This document shows, one piece after another, positions 1-6,695 of a stretch of 11,436 nucleotides of DNA. The translations under genes and the position numbers were made by a program. Source of the DNA: CAZTGZ01 sp044339595 (GTDB taxonomy: Bacteria > Bacteroidota > Bacteroidia > NS11-12g > UBA9320); contig JBIIVF010000081.1 of NCBI GenBank assembly GCA_044339595.1, forward strand, positions 1-11,436. Direction: 5' to 3'. The number at the start of each line of letters is the position of its first letter. Positions within the stretch are counted from its first letter, which is position 1. The notes under the pieces were generated by a model. That model saw only the letters and a list, made by a program, of their open reading frames with translations, was not told the DNA's origin and made no database searches.

Positions 1-732
1 CGAGTTGTATATGTTAAACCAATGCCAGACCCTAGTTTTGAAAACCTAAAATCTTTTTATTGTGAATTAGACGGGACATATACTTTTATTCCCAAAACAG
101 CTGGTGGGCTATTCTCAGGCTTCAATATTTCCAACAACACTTATTTCCCGGTGAGGCTTTGGCAAGATACAGTAATGTACTCAGTTACAGTGAATGGCTG
201 CACTGACAGTAGTCAGCAATTTACGCAGGTATACCCGGGACCATCAGCTAATTTGCCTGAAGACTCCACTTTATGCAAGCGTGAGATTCTTGAGTTGGCA
301 ATAAATTCCTGGCAATCCAAATTTGTTTGGGACAATGGAAGCACTTTAAACACCAGGCGCATCGTTAAACCAGGGCAATATTACGTTACGGTCAGCAATA
401 TTTGTGGTGTTAAAAGCGATACAATAAATGTGAATTTCCGAGATTTCAATTGCCGGTTTTACCTACCTACGGCCTTCACGCCCAACCGAAATGGCCTGAA
501 TGACCGATACCGGCCAATTACTTACAATGTAGATGAAATGACATTCAGAATATACAACCGCTGGGGAGAGAAAATCTATGAAGGCAATATTAGCGATCCG
601 GGTTGGGATGGAACTTATATGGGACATGACGCACAATCGGGTTCCTATGTCATTTATGTTTCCTATAAATACTCAAACGGAGACCGTTTAATTGCTGAAA
701 CAGCGGAAGCAGTTTTTGAATTATTGCGCTGA
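1..732 (+). CDS. T9SS type B cargo protein, C-terminal part (5' end outside window)
   Basis: The reading frame is open from base 1, so the first in-frame ATG at 22 is internal and the N-terminus lies upstream. What remains is about 243 codons of a secreted, repeat-built surface protein. Counting from the Met at 22, residues about 1-75 look like the end of a PKD/Ig-like module. Residues about 77-140 form a second beta-rich module of the kind common in Bacteroidota adhesins (DSTLCKREILEL, then FVWDNGST, VKPGQYYVTVSNICG). Residues about 147-236 are a CHU_C domain: FYLPTAFTPNRNGLNDRY, FRIYNRWGEKIYEG, GWDGTYMG and GSYVIYVSY. In the family this domain directs export through the type IX secretion system and attachment at the surface. 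The specific role cannot be told from the C-terminus. The family call is firm; the binding target is unknown. Confidence 0.93.
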   Translation, partial: RVVYVKPMPDPSFENLKSFYCELDGTYTFIPKTAGGLFSGFNISNNTYFPVRLWQDTVMYSVTVNGCTDSSQQFTQVYPGPSANLPEDSTLCKREILELAINSWQSKFVWDNGSTLNTRRIVKPGQYYVTVSNICGVKSDTINVNFRDFNCRFYLPTAFTPNRNGLNDRYRPITYNVDEMTFRIYNRWGEKIYEGNISDPGWDGTYMGHDAQSGSYVIYVSYKYSNGDRLIAETAEAVFELLR

Positions 733-806
733 TGGAGAAACTTAGCAATTAAACCTTGATTAGGAGATTCCATTCAAAAAATATTTTGATTTCGAAAGAC
801 AAACCT
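733..806. other. Start of a gene-poor gap; no feature seen
   Basis: This AT-rich stretch follows the stop of the left-hand T9SS cargo gene. I see no convincing rho-independent terminator hairpin with a T-run, and no promoter or ORF. It runs into the possible decayed gene on the reverse strand. Confidence 0.4.
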
Positions 807-1415
807 TTACCCAATGTCTTTTTCAATTTGTGAACCGGAGGCGACAAAATTTTGGTTGAAGTGCTTTTCATAATAGAAAGCAAGTCTTAAGATTTTAGTC
901 AATTTATCGAACAGGTGAAACATACTTAATAAGAGCCCCCCGCATTGCTTTTTAAGAATTACAGAGCCAGAAATTACAACCATCAATTTATGAAATATTA
1001 GTACCCAAAGCATAAAAGGATGGCCGATAAAAGAACTTTTTAAGGTAAAAGTGATTTTTGGAATACTTGCCGATGCTTCACAAATGAATTCACCAATTGA
1101 ATAGCTTTTAAAAGAAATGAGCAGAAATCAAAGCGATGGGCGAGCGATATTTGAATCAAATTTCGCCCATGTTAATGTATATTCATCGTAAAAGTCACGA
1201 ACACTTTTTAAGGAGGAAAACGCCGCCCATTGTGCGGTTCGCCTGAATAATCTTAGCCTATAAAAGCGGAAAAAGAGAAACCTTGAGTGCCGATCCAAAT
1301 TGAAAATAGTCCCATAATGCAACGTAGAAATAATACCATATTGTTCTTGGTTTCGGTATACAGCCTTGACTTTTTTTGCTTCACTCCCATTGACCCAGAT
1401 AAGGAATTTGATCAA
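807..1415 (-). pseudogene. Possible decayed gene: 203-codon reverse frame broken by one TGA
   Basis: On the reverse strand one frame stays open from 1415 to the stop at 807-809, interrupted only by a TGA at 1128-1130. It gives 95 codons before the break and 106 after it. The first part begins at a TTG (1413-1415), directly preceded by an in-frame TGA at 1416-1418, and contains no ATG, so a true N-terminus is not evident. The second part has an internal ATG at 1011-1013. Predicted residues are rich in Phe, Leu, Arg and Lys (FLFFRFYRLRLFRR, SVRDFYDEYTLTWAKFDSN), and I recognise no family. Two long stop-free runs in the same frame in AT-rich DNA, with no competing gene on the + strand, suggest an inactivated or lineage-specific gene. 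Chance openness remains possible, and confidence is low. Confidence 0.3.
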
Positions 1416-1617
1416 TCAAAAAAATGAATTTATAAAAATTAGGTAATAGCGCCTTGTTGACTTAAATATATGCCCGACTATTTCAAAAATTATTAATATT
1501 TGAGCGAAATGCGCTTTGAATACGTTTTTACTCTGGTCGATACCTTAGAGAAATTACTCTTTAGAATATTTGATAATCAAAATTTAGATAGCCCTAAAAT
1601 AATTACTTTACCCATTC
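1416..1617. other. AT-rich intergenic leader upstream of the methyltransferase
   Basis: This is a low-GC stretch with no convincing ORF. A partial match to the Bacteroidota -7 box (TAnnTTTG) is AATATTTG at 1565-1572, but no TTTG sits at the expected -33 distance, so I do not call a promoter. No Shine-Dalgarno is visible before the ATG at 1618, which is normal for the phylum. Confidence 0.35.
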
Positions 1618-2319
1618 ATGAAAAACGCCACCCTCTGCCTCCTCCCTTGCCTCCTTGGAAACGATGACCCAACCCTCATCGCGCCTGCTCAAATCGCTGA
1701 GATGCAATCGCTCCGATATTACATCGTTGAAAACGAAAAATCTGCCCGACAGTTCATCAAAACCTGTAACCATTCGGTACAACAAAATGAACTCACCCTC
1801 TTTCAGCTCAATAAACACAAGCCGGAAGAGGATATCCGCAGCATGTTGCAACCCTGCCTCGAAGGACACAACATTGGTTTGCTTTCAGAGGCGGGTATGC
1901 CCTGCATTGCGGATCCGGGCTATCTGGTGGTAGAATTGGCCCATCGTTTGGGCATACGCGTAGTGCCTTTCGGCGGTCTCAATTCTATGATGATGACCCT
2001 CATGGCCAGTGGGTTTAGCGGACAGCAGTTTGCTTTTCACGGCTATTTGCCGATGGATAAAGTGGCCCGAAATAAAAAGCTCAGGGATATGGAGCAGCAA
2101 GCAAGCAAAGGCATAGCACAGATATTTATGGAAACGCCGTACCGCAATGAGGCCCTGTTTGCTGAGTTATTGCAAAGTTTGAGACCCCAGACCCGTTTGT
2201 GCATCGGCGCTAATATCAGCCATCCGGATGCTTCGATTCACACTTTTGATATGGCCACCTGGAAATCTCACCCTCCGGAACTTAAAAAAATCCCTGCCGT
2301 ATATATCCTCGGACGTTAA
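1618..2319 (+). CDS. Short RsmI-like SAM-dependent methyltransferase (tetrapyrrole methylase fold)
   Basis: The 233-residue product resembles the tetrapyrrole-methylase-fold family that includes RsmI, the 16S rRNA C1402 ribose 2'-O-methyltransferase. Matches in order: LCLLPCLLGND near residues 6-16 (equivalent to the LYLVATPIGN start of RsmI); YYIVENEKSARQFIK at 34-48; LLSEAGMPCIADPGY at 88-102, matching the SDAGTPLISDPGY motif; GGLNSMMMTLMASGF at 119-133, where RsmI has GPSA/GPSS; FAFHGYLP at 138-145; and METPYR at 171-176, matching YESPHR. It lacks the extra C-terminal region of full-length RsmI (about 280 residues) and fits the shorter form seen in Bacteroidota, whose substrate is not settled. 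I therefore give no gene symbol. The ATG at 1618 begins the conserved N-terminus directly. The channel gene follows 89 bp downstream on the same strand, but the spacing gives no strong case for an operon. Confidence 0.85.
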   Translation: MKNATLCLLPCLLGNDDPTLIAPAQIAEMQSLRYYIVENEKSARQFIKTCNHSVQQNELTLFQLNKHKPEEDIRSMLQPCLEGHNIGLLSEAGMPCIADPGYLVVELAHRLGIRVVPFGGLNSMMMTLMASGFSGQQFAFHGYLPMDKVARNKKLRDMEQQASKGIAQIFMETPYRNEALFAELLQSLRPQTRLCIGANISHPDASIHTFDMATWKSHPPELKKIPAVYILGR

Positions 2320-2408
2320 ACCCGGAATCAGCATTTTCTAATTCGGGGCGAACAGCGATCATTTTAGTTCCTAAAATTCTATCGCGTAAGTTGGATTAAA
2401 TTCGCAAC

Positions 2409-2783
2409 ATGCAAATTTGGAAAACCATTGTAGAATTTATCCAAGATAAAGAGTATCGTGAATTGCTCATCATTACCCTCATTGTTTTGTTTACCGGTTC
2501 CACGGTCTATCATTTTGTAGAAGGTTGGTCCTGGTTAGATTCCATCTATTTTTGTGTAATCACCCTTTCTACCATTGGTTATGGCGACTTCGCCCCCCAA
2601 ACACCTGAAGGAAAATTATTTACCATTTTTTATGTGATAATCGGTATCGGCATCATCCTTTCCTTTATCAATACCGTGTATCATCATTTCAGCAGAAAAG
2701 AGCTGAACCAAATGCGCAGGGTCATGCACGAATCGATAAAAAGGACCAACCCCACCATCAAAGAGGACGAGCCGCCTCAATAA
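2409..2783 (+). CDS. Two-transmembrane potassium-type ion channel
   Basis: A 124-residue inner-membrane protein with the minimal K+ channel pore (Ion_trans_2 type). Helix 1 spans about residues 19-36 (LLIITLIVLFTGSTVYHF). The re-entrant pore segment is about 41-53, and the selectivity filter TIGYGD is at 55-60. Helix 2 is about 69-90 (KLFTIFYVIIGIGIILSFINTV). A basic then acidic cytoplasmic tail of about 30 residues follows, with no RCK/TrkA_N domain, so any gating input is unknown. Functional channels of this type are tetramers. The ATG at 2409 is the first in frame and sits just ahead of the hydrophobic segment. The last 26 bp overlap the end of acs on the opposite strand. The channel call is strong from the filter; ion specificity is inferred from the filter sequence. 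Confidence 0.9.
   Translation: MQIWKTIVEFIQDKEYRELLIITLIVLFTGSTVYHFVEGWSWLDSIYFCVITLSTIGYGDFAPQTPEGKLFTIFYVIIGIGIILSFINTVYHHFSRKELNQMRRVMHESIKRTNPTIKEDEPPQ
2758..2783. other. Convergent 3' overlap of channel gene and acs
   Basis: The + strand channel gene stops with TAA at 2781-2783, while acs on - stops with TGA read from 2758-2760. The two coding ends therefore overlap tail to tail by 26 bp, with no room for an independent intergenic terminator. Confidence 0.9.
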
Positions 2784-4671
2784 TTTTTTCGACCACTTCC
2801 GGATTGAGCAAGGTGCTCGTGTCGCCCATTCTTTCAGTTTCGCCCGAGGCAATTAACCTCAAAATCCGTCGCATGATCTTACCACTTCGGGTTTTAGGCA
2901 CGCCGGGAACCACCAAAATACGGTCAGGCTTGGCAATAGGACCAATGGTATCCGAGATGAGTTTGAGTACTTCCTGTTTCAGTGCTTCCTCCGATTCGGG
3001 CGTATGATAGCAAGTCACAAAAGCCATGATCGCCTGGCCTTTGATGGCATGGGGATAACCCACCACAGCACTTTCCGCTATGTTCGGGTGTTCATCGATG
3101 ATGTTCTCGATTTCAGCCGTTCCCAGGTTATGCCCGCTTACAATCACGATGTCATCCACCCGTCCGGTAATGCGGTAATACCCTTCTTCATCTCTGCGAC
3201 ACCCGTCGCCCGTAAAATAGGCACCCTTGAAAGTTGAAAAATAAGTGTCCACAAAACGCCGATGGTCTCCCCATATCGTTCGGGCCATTCCCGGCCAGGG
3301 GAATTCGATGCCGAGCCTTCCTTCGATTTCATTTCCGCTGAGTTTATTCAATGTTTCATCAAAAATAAAGGGTTTGATTCCGGGAAGGGGCAACGTGGCA
3401 CAGGTGGGCTTTTCAGGGGTCACTCCGGCTAAATTTGAAATCATGATACCACCGGTTTCCGTTTGCCACCAGGTATCCACCACCGGACAGCGGTCTTTTC
3501 CAATATGTGTTTTGTACCAATGCCATGCTTCTGCATTGATGGGTTCACCCACCGTTCCGATCACTTTCAGCGAATCAAGGCTATGGCGATCCACAAAGGA
3601 TATATCGGCTTGCTCCAATGAACGGATGGCCGTGGGTGCTGTATAAAACGTGTTCACCTTGTGCTTATCAATCACCTCCCAAAATCGGCCCATATCCGGA
3701 TAGGAGGGCACCCCTTCAAACATGAGCGTGGTGATGCCACTGCTCAAAGGACCATAGAGTATGTAAGAATGACCGGTAATCCACCCAATATCGGCGGTGC
3801 ACCAGTGGATATCACCCCTTTTGGCTTGAAAGACATTGCGAAAAGTAAAATTGGTGTACACCATGTAACCTGCCGTGGTATGCACCATTCCCTTGGGCTT
3901 TCCGGTAGATCCGGAGGTGTACAAAATAAACAAAGGATCTTCTGCCTCTACTACAATTGCATCACAAACTTCAGAAGCCTTTTCGAGTTCATCGTGCCAC
4001 CAACGATCGGGTTTGTTCCATTGAATAGGGGTGCCGGTTCTTTCCAGTACCAGACAGGTATGTACCTCCGGGCATTGTTTCAAAGCGTCGTCGGTGATTT
4101 GTTTAAGTGGAGTGACCTTATCACCGCGAAATCCGCCATCGGCAGTGAGTACAATTTTACAACCGGCGTCTTTGATCCTTTCTGCCAGAGAGGTGGCTGA
4201 GAAGCCTGCAAATACGACCGAATGCACGGCCCCAATGCGGGCACAGGCCAAAACGGCAAAGGCAAGTTCAGGCACCATGGGCAGATAAATGCATACCCGA
4301 TCGCCTTTTTGTACGCCGAGGTTTTTTAAAACATTCGCAAGGCGGCATACTTCACGATGCAGTTGAGCATAACTAAAATATTTGACCGGCTCATCCGGAT
4401 GATTGGGCTCCCATATCAGGGCGGTATCGTCGCCATGATGGGCTAAATGTCGGTCAAGACAGTTTTCTGTGATGTTGAGTTGTGCACCATCAAACCATTT
4501 AACCCGGGCTTGGTTGAAATCATATTCGAGCACGCGATCCCATTTTTTCTTCCAAATAAACTCTGTTTCTGCAAAATCTGACCAAAACGCTTCAGGATGA
4601 AGGATGCTTTCGCGATATAGTTCATCATATTGCTTTTCATTTCGGATGATAAATCGACTCATGGGTTGCAT
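2758..4671 (-). CDS. acs: Acetyl-CoA synthetase (AMP-forming)
   Basis: This 637-residue cytoplasmic enzyme activates acetate with ATP to acetyl-AMP and then forms acetyl-CoA. Length and order match Acs throughout. An N-terminal ACAS_N region (LHPEAFWSDFAE, then VKWFDGAQLNITENCLDRHL) is followed by the P-loop-like YTSGSTGKPKGMVHT at 251-265, TVGEPIN at 373-379, DTWWQTETGG at 399-408, YFTGDG at 485-490, and the hinge/A8 segment ITGRVDDIVIVSGHNLGTAE at 501-520. The C-terminal PKTRSGKIMRR at 592-602 holds the catalytic, potentially acetylated Lys598. At 515 there is Asn where the E. coli/Salmonella enzyme has Arg (GHR), a residue tied to CoA handling there; this may be a clade variant. Two starts are possible, the ATG at 4669-4671 and one three codons later at 4660-4662. 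Transcription would start in the repeat-rich gap upstream. Confidence 0.97.
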   Translation of the reverse strand: MQPMSRFIIRNEKQYDELYRESILHPEAFWSDFAETEFIWKKKWDRVLEYDFNQARVKWFDGAQLNITENCLDRHLAHHGDDTALIWEPNHPDEPVKYFSYAQLHREVCRLANVLKNLGVQKGDRVCIYLPMVPELAFAVLACARIGAVHSVVFAGFSATSLAERIKDAGCKIVLTADGGFRGDKVTPLKQITDDALKQCPEVHTCLVLERTGTPIQWNKPDRWWHDELEKASEVCDAIVVEAEDPLFILYTSGSTGKPKGMVHTTAGYMVYTNFTFRNVFQAKRGDIHWCTADIGWITGHSYILYGPLSSGITTLMFEGVPSYPDMGRFWEVIDKHKVNTFYTAPTAIRSLEQADISFVDRHSLDSLKVIGTVGEPINAEAWHWYKTHIGKDRCPVVDTWWQTETGGIMISNLAGVTPEKPTCATLPLPGIKPFIFDETLNKLSGNEIEGRLGIEFPWPGMARTIWGDHRRFVDTYFSTFKGAYFTGDGCRRDEEGYYRITGRVDDIVIVSGHNLGTAEIENIIDEHPNIAESAVVGYPHAIKGQAIMAFVTCYHTPESEEALKQEVLKLISDTIGPIAKPDRILVVPGVPKTRSGKIMRRILRLIASGETERMGDTSTLLNPEVVEKIIEAARPL

Positions 4672-4704
4672 TTAGGTTCATCAAATAACAAGGAATTATT
4701 TAAA

Positions 4705-4835
4705 AATTAAAAGTTAGAAAGCAGAAATTAGAAGGGATAGGGATTAGGGGCTAGGTAAAAGGTACTAGGATTGAGCATGCTTTACTGCTAATTTTTATAT
4801 TTCTAATTTGTGCTTTCTGCTTTCTAATTTTAATT
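4705..4835. repeat. Long imperfect inverted repeat upstream of acs
   Basis: The left arm 4705-4733 (AATTAAAAGTTAGAAAGCAG, then AAATTAGAA) matches the reverse complement of the right arm 4801-4835 (AATTAAAATTAGAAAGCAGA, then AAGCACAAATTAGAA) almost base for base. The exceptions are a one-base bulge and a short insertion. The 67-bp spacer carries repeated short AGGG/TAGG units (GGGATAGGGATTAGGGGCTA near 4734-4753). The right arm abuts repeat R1 copy A. The structure lies 34 bp upstream of the acs start on the - strand, so it may also lie in its promoter or leader region. Confidence 0.8.
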
Positions 4836-4837
4836 GG

Positions 4838-4910
4838 GCGCCGGCCGGGCTATTCGCTGCAAGTCCTCGCTCGTTCCTCACTGTGGGCTTTCCGCTGCTA
4901 TCCCTGGCGC
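4838..4910 (+). repeat. Dispersed repeat R1, copy A
   Basis: About 73 bp, with short inverted ends GCGCC and GGCGC. It has two related halves in direct orientation: GGGCTATTCGCTGC at 4848-4861 and GGGCTTTCCGCTGC at 4885-4898. Between them lies CTCGCTCGTTCCTC. Relatives occur at 6686-6762 (same strand) and 7847-7920 (opposite strand). By eye it shares about 55 of 67 positions with the latter. It is much more GC-rich than its surroundings. Confidence 0.82.
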
Positions 4911-4966
4911 ATTTTACATTGGAAGTGAGATGAAAATTCTGTTTAAACGACGAACGTTGACATTTC

Positions 4967-5018
4967 CCTTCAAGGTTCCCGCGATTTTGACCCGGAGTAT
5001 GGCGGGAAACCTCAAAGG
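4967..5018. repeat. Inverted repeat R3, copy 1
   Basis: The left arm CCTTCAAGGTTCCCGC (4967-4982) pairs with the right arm GCGGGAAACCTCAAAGG (5002-5018) across a 19-bp loop, with a few mismatches. The same two arms, slightly changed, recur at 9713-9776, so this is a repeated element and not a lone hairpin. Confidence 0.7.
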
Positions 5019-5060
5019 CTGAAGCGGAAGGATGAAGATTAGCGAACATCATGATCCTCA

Positions 5061-5121
5061 TGTCAGTTCGAGTAAGCGCCCCGCAACACAGCGGAGGGAA
5101 ACGCTGTATCGAGAACCGACA
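5061..5121. repeat. Inverted repeat R2, copy 1
   Basis: The left end TGTCAGTTCGAGTAAGCG (5061-5078) mirrors the right end CGCTGTATCGAGAACCGACA (5102-5121) with small offsets. The interior holds a smaller CCGC/GCGG pair. A related, shorter version lies 24 bp downstream. I recall the TGTCxxTTCGAG / CGAGAAxxGACA pattern as frequent in intergenic DNA of Bacteroidota, but that is memory, not a search. Confidence 0.7.
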
Positions 5122-5144
5122 TAAGGGTAAAGGGTTCATCTGGT

Positions 5145-5188
5145 TGTCCTTCTCGATATACTCGTTCCTCGCTTCTATTGAATTGACA
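5145..5188. repeat. Inverted repeat R2, copy 2 (degenerate)
   Basis: The ends TGTCCTTCTCGATA (5145-5158) and TATTGAATTGACA (5176-5188) are imperfectly complementary and share the TGTC...TTC...ATA framework with R2 copy 1. The interior CTCGTTCCTCGCTTC resembles the central segment of R1, which hints at shared or composite origin. Confidence 0.5.
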
Positions 5189-5231
5189 ATCTTTTCAAGT
5201 ACGTCTGTCAGCTCGTGGAGTAATACTTGGC

Positions 5232-5251
5232 GTCAATTAAATAAAATTGAC
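5232..5251. repeat. Perfect 7-bp hairpin
   Basis: GTCAATT (5232-5238) and AATTGAC (5245-5251) are exact inverted repeats around a 6-base AT loop. There is no adjoining T-run long enough to call it a terminator. Confidence 0.5.
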
Positions 5252-5295
5252 ATGAATTTTTCTTCGATTAGGGCTTACCAGCCCTATAACCTGGT

Positions 5296-5363
5296 TTTAT
5301 GCCGAAGCAAGAGCTGTTTAGGTGAATGATAATGTGCTATTACAGCTATGCTTTCGGCATAAA
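5296..5363. repeat. Long nested hairpin
   Basis: TTTATGCCGAAGCA (5296-5309) matches the reverse complement of TGCTTTCGGCATAAA (5349-5363) except for a single-base bulge. Inside it, AGCTGT (5312-5317) pairs with ACAGCT (5342-5347). The stem thus totals about 20 bp with a 24-base apical loop. It is far from either gene start and has no terminator-like T-run. Confidence 0.7.
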
Positions 5364-5648
5364 CAAAGAAAATCAAGAACGAAATCCAACCGCTTTTCTT
5401 TTCTTGTCGCACAAACCCAAAGCCCCCAAGCCGAATAAAAAGAGGTTCGCTCATTTCGTTCACGCCCACCCGCAGTTTTCGTTGCTATTTCATCATTCAG
5501 GTCTGTTGGCCGATTTTCATTTAATCTATTCCCACGTTCAGCGTAATCTCTGACTACGTTGGTTTGTCATTTTATCTCCGAATAAAGTGCTAAAAATCAA
5601 CGCTTAATGGTTAAAATAATGGTACACCAGAAGAAAAAAGGCAGCACA

Positions 5649-6362
5649 TTACATGGGTATTTCCATGATCAGGATTTCTGCATCGGATGCGGTCGACTGA
5701 ATGGAAAAAGAAGCCGGATCGGTTATAGTCAATCCATCGCGCTGACTAAGCGCGGTTTCATTCACGATAAAACTTCCTTTAAGGACAAAAAGATACACGC
5801 CATTTCCTGCTTTTTTTAGGGTATAGGAAGTTTGAAAATTTTGATCGAAGCGACCGAGATGAAACCAGGCATCCTGATAGATCCAAACCCCATCATCCTC
5901 CGGGTTAGGAGAGAGGATTTGTTGTAAAGTATTGTGACGATCTTTCGGGTTCAGTGACATTTGTCCATAGCGCGGAACCACGTTTTGTTGATTCGGGAAA
6001 ATCCAGATTTGCAGGAATTTGACCGGTCTATCGGAATTTTTATTGTATTCGCTGTGGGTGATGCCGGTGCCTGCGCTCATCACCTGTATATCGCCGTTTT
6101 TGATGACCGTCACGTTCCCCATGCTATCGCGGTGTTCGAGGTCGCCTTCGAGGGGAATCGATATGATTTCCATATTGCTGTGCGGATGGGTATCGAATCC
6201 CATGCCCGGGGCTACGGTATCATCATTGAGCACCCTCAACACGCCAAAACGCATGCGCTCGGGGTTGTAATACGAAGCGAAGCTGAATGTGTGATAGCTG
6301 TTTAACCATCCATGGTTGGCATGACCACGGGAAGCGGCGGGGTGAAGGATTTGATGGCTCAT
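5649..6362 (-). CDS. Pirin-family bicupin (YhhW-like)
   Basis: This 237-residue protein has the pirin double cupin. The N-terminal cupin carries the metal site His59 and His61 (GFDTHPHSN) plus His103 and Glu105 (GITHSEYN), the full set used by E. coli YhhW and human pirin to hold an iron-type metal. Other family markers are NHGWLNSYHTFSFASYY at about 16-32, HRDSMGN at 77-83, and LQIWIFP near 117-123. Some members oxidise quercetin in vitro; the physiological substrate is unknown, so the 'quercetin dioxygenase' label should be used cautiously. It is a cytoplasmic, stand-alone gene with repeat-rich gaps of about 980 bp and 400 bp on its two sides. The ATG at 6360-6362 directly starts the conserved N-terminus. 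Confidence 0.93.
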   Translation of the reverse strand: MSHQILHPAASRGHANHGWLNSYHTFSFASYYNPERMRFGVLRVLNDDTVAPGMGFDTHPHSNMEIISIPLEGDLEHRDSMGNVTVIKNGDIQVMSAGTGITHSEYNKNSDRPVKFLQIWIFPNQQNVVPRYGQMSLNPKDRHNTLQQILSPNPEDDGVWIYQDAWFHLGRFDQNFQTSYTLKKAGNGVYLFVLKGSFIVNETALSQRDGLTITDPASFSIQSTASDAEILIMEIPM

Positions 6363-6685
6363 ATTATGTGTAACAATTTGGAAAGGAAGGATGTTTGGGA
6401 GGCGATTACGAACTAAAAATTAAAAATTAAAAATTACGAATGGCGCAATACGAAATTTCTATAAGGCTGCTAATACGATGCCTTCGGCCTTTGGACAACT
6501 CCTAGCACCCTTGTCTGAACCATGATTTTTATAAGATTAAATGATTACCAAGATTTTAACCGTTGAGTATTGAGAGTCTGGAGTTGAGCGAAGAAGAGTG
6601 AGGCATGAAGAGTGAGGAGTTGTATGTAGATCTATATTCTGGGCATGCCCCGGCCGTTGAAAAATAGGACTTAAAACTTTTATTT
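6363..6685. other. Repeat-bearing intergenic gap
   Basis: The space between the divergent pirin and HNH genes has no convincing coding region. It contains a perfect threefold tandem TAAAAAT at 6414-6434 flanked by ATTACGAA on both sides. It also has a segment CTGAACCATGATTTTTATAA near 6515-6534 of a type I associate with Bacteroidota intergenic repeats, and repeated GAAGAGTGAGG units at about 6591-6601 and 6607-6617. The palindrome GGGCATGCCC is at 6641-6650, and the left arm of the hairpin described below starts near its end. Confidence 0.55.
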
Positions 6686-6695
6686 CGCGGCCGGG
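6649..6695. repeat. GC-rich hairpin leading into R1 copy B
   Basis: CCCGGCCG (6649-6656) and CGGCCGGG (6688-6695) are exact inverted repeats around 31 AT-rich bases. The right arm is also the start of R1 copy B. The element could form a hairpin with a large loop; no T-run follows, so a terminator is not supported. Confidence 0.6.

Larger units (their letters stand above)
4672..5648. other. Repeat-rich gap of about 980 bp, no convincing gene
   Basis: Between the start of acs and the end of the pirin gene, both on -, I see no credible coding region. The stretch holds the inverted repeat 4705-4835, R1 copy A, R3 copy 1, R2 copies 1 and 2, the hairpin 5232-5251 and the long hairpin 5296-5363. 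A 75-codon open frame at 5326-5553 (+) begins inside the hairpin and is basic and low-complexity (KPKAPKPNKK); I read it as accidental. From about 5364 to 5648 no structure stands out. Confidence 0.6.

Noticed and set aside
1128..1130. TGA recoded as an amino acid or selenocysteine
   Set aside because: All confident genes here end normally, including several with TGA, and the host looks like ordinary Bacteroidota; a broken or non-coding frame is simpler.
4834..5022. A 62-codon + strand open frame upstream of acs
   Set aside because: It is made almost wholly of repeat R1 copy A and R3 copy 1 read through; its peptide echoes the reverse-strand frame across R1 copy C, as expected for non-coding repeats.
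5326..5553. A 75-codon + strand open frame with basic, low-complexity sequence
   Set aside because: It begins inside the long hairpin, shows no domain, and sits in a repeat-rich gap; there is no codon-usage or context support.
5961..6305. A 114-codon + strand open frame opposite the pirin gene
   Set aside because: It is fully antisense to the clearly conserved pirin frame, so it is a shadow of it.
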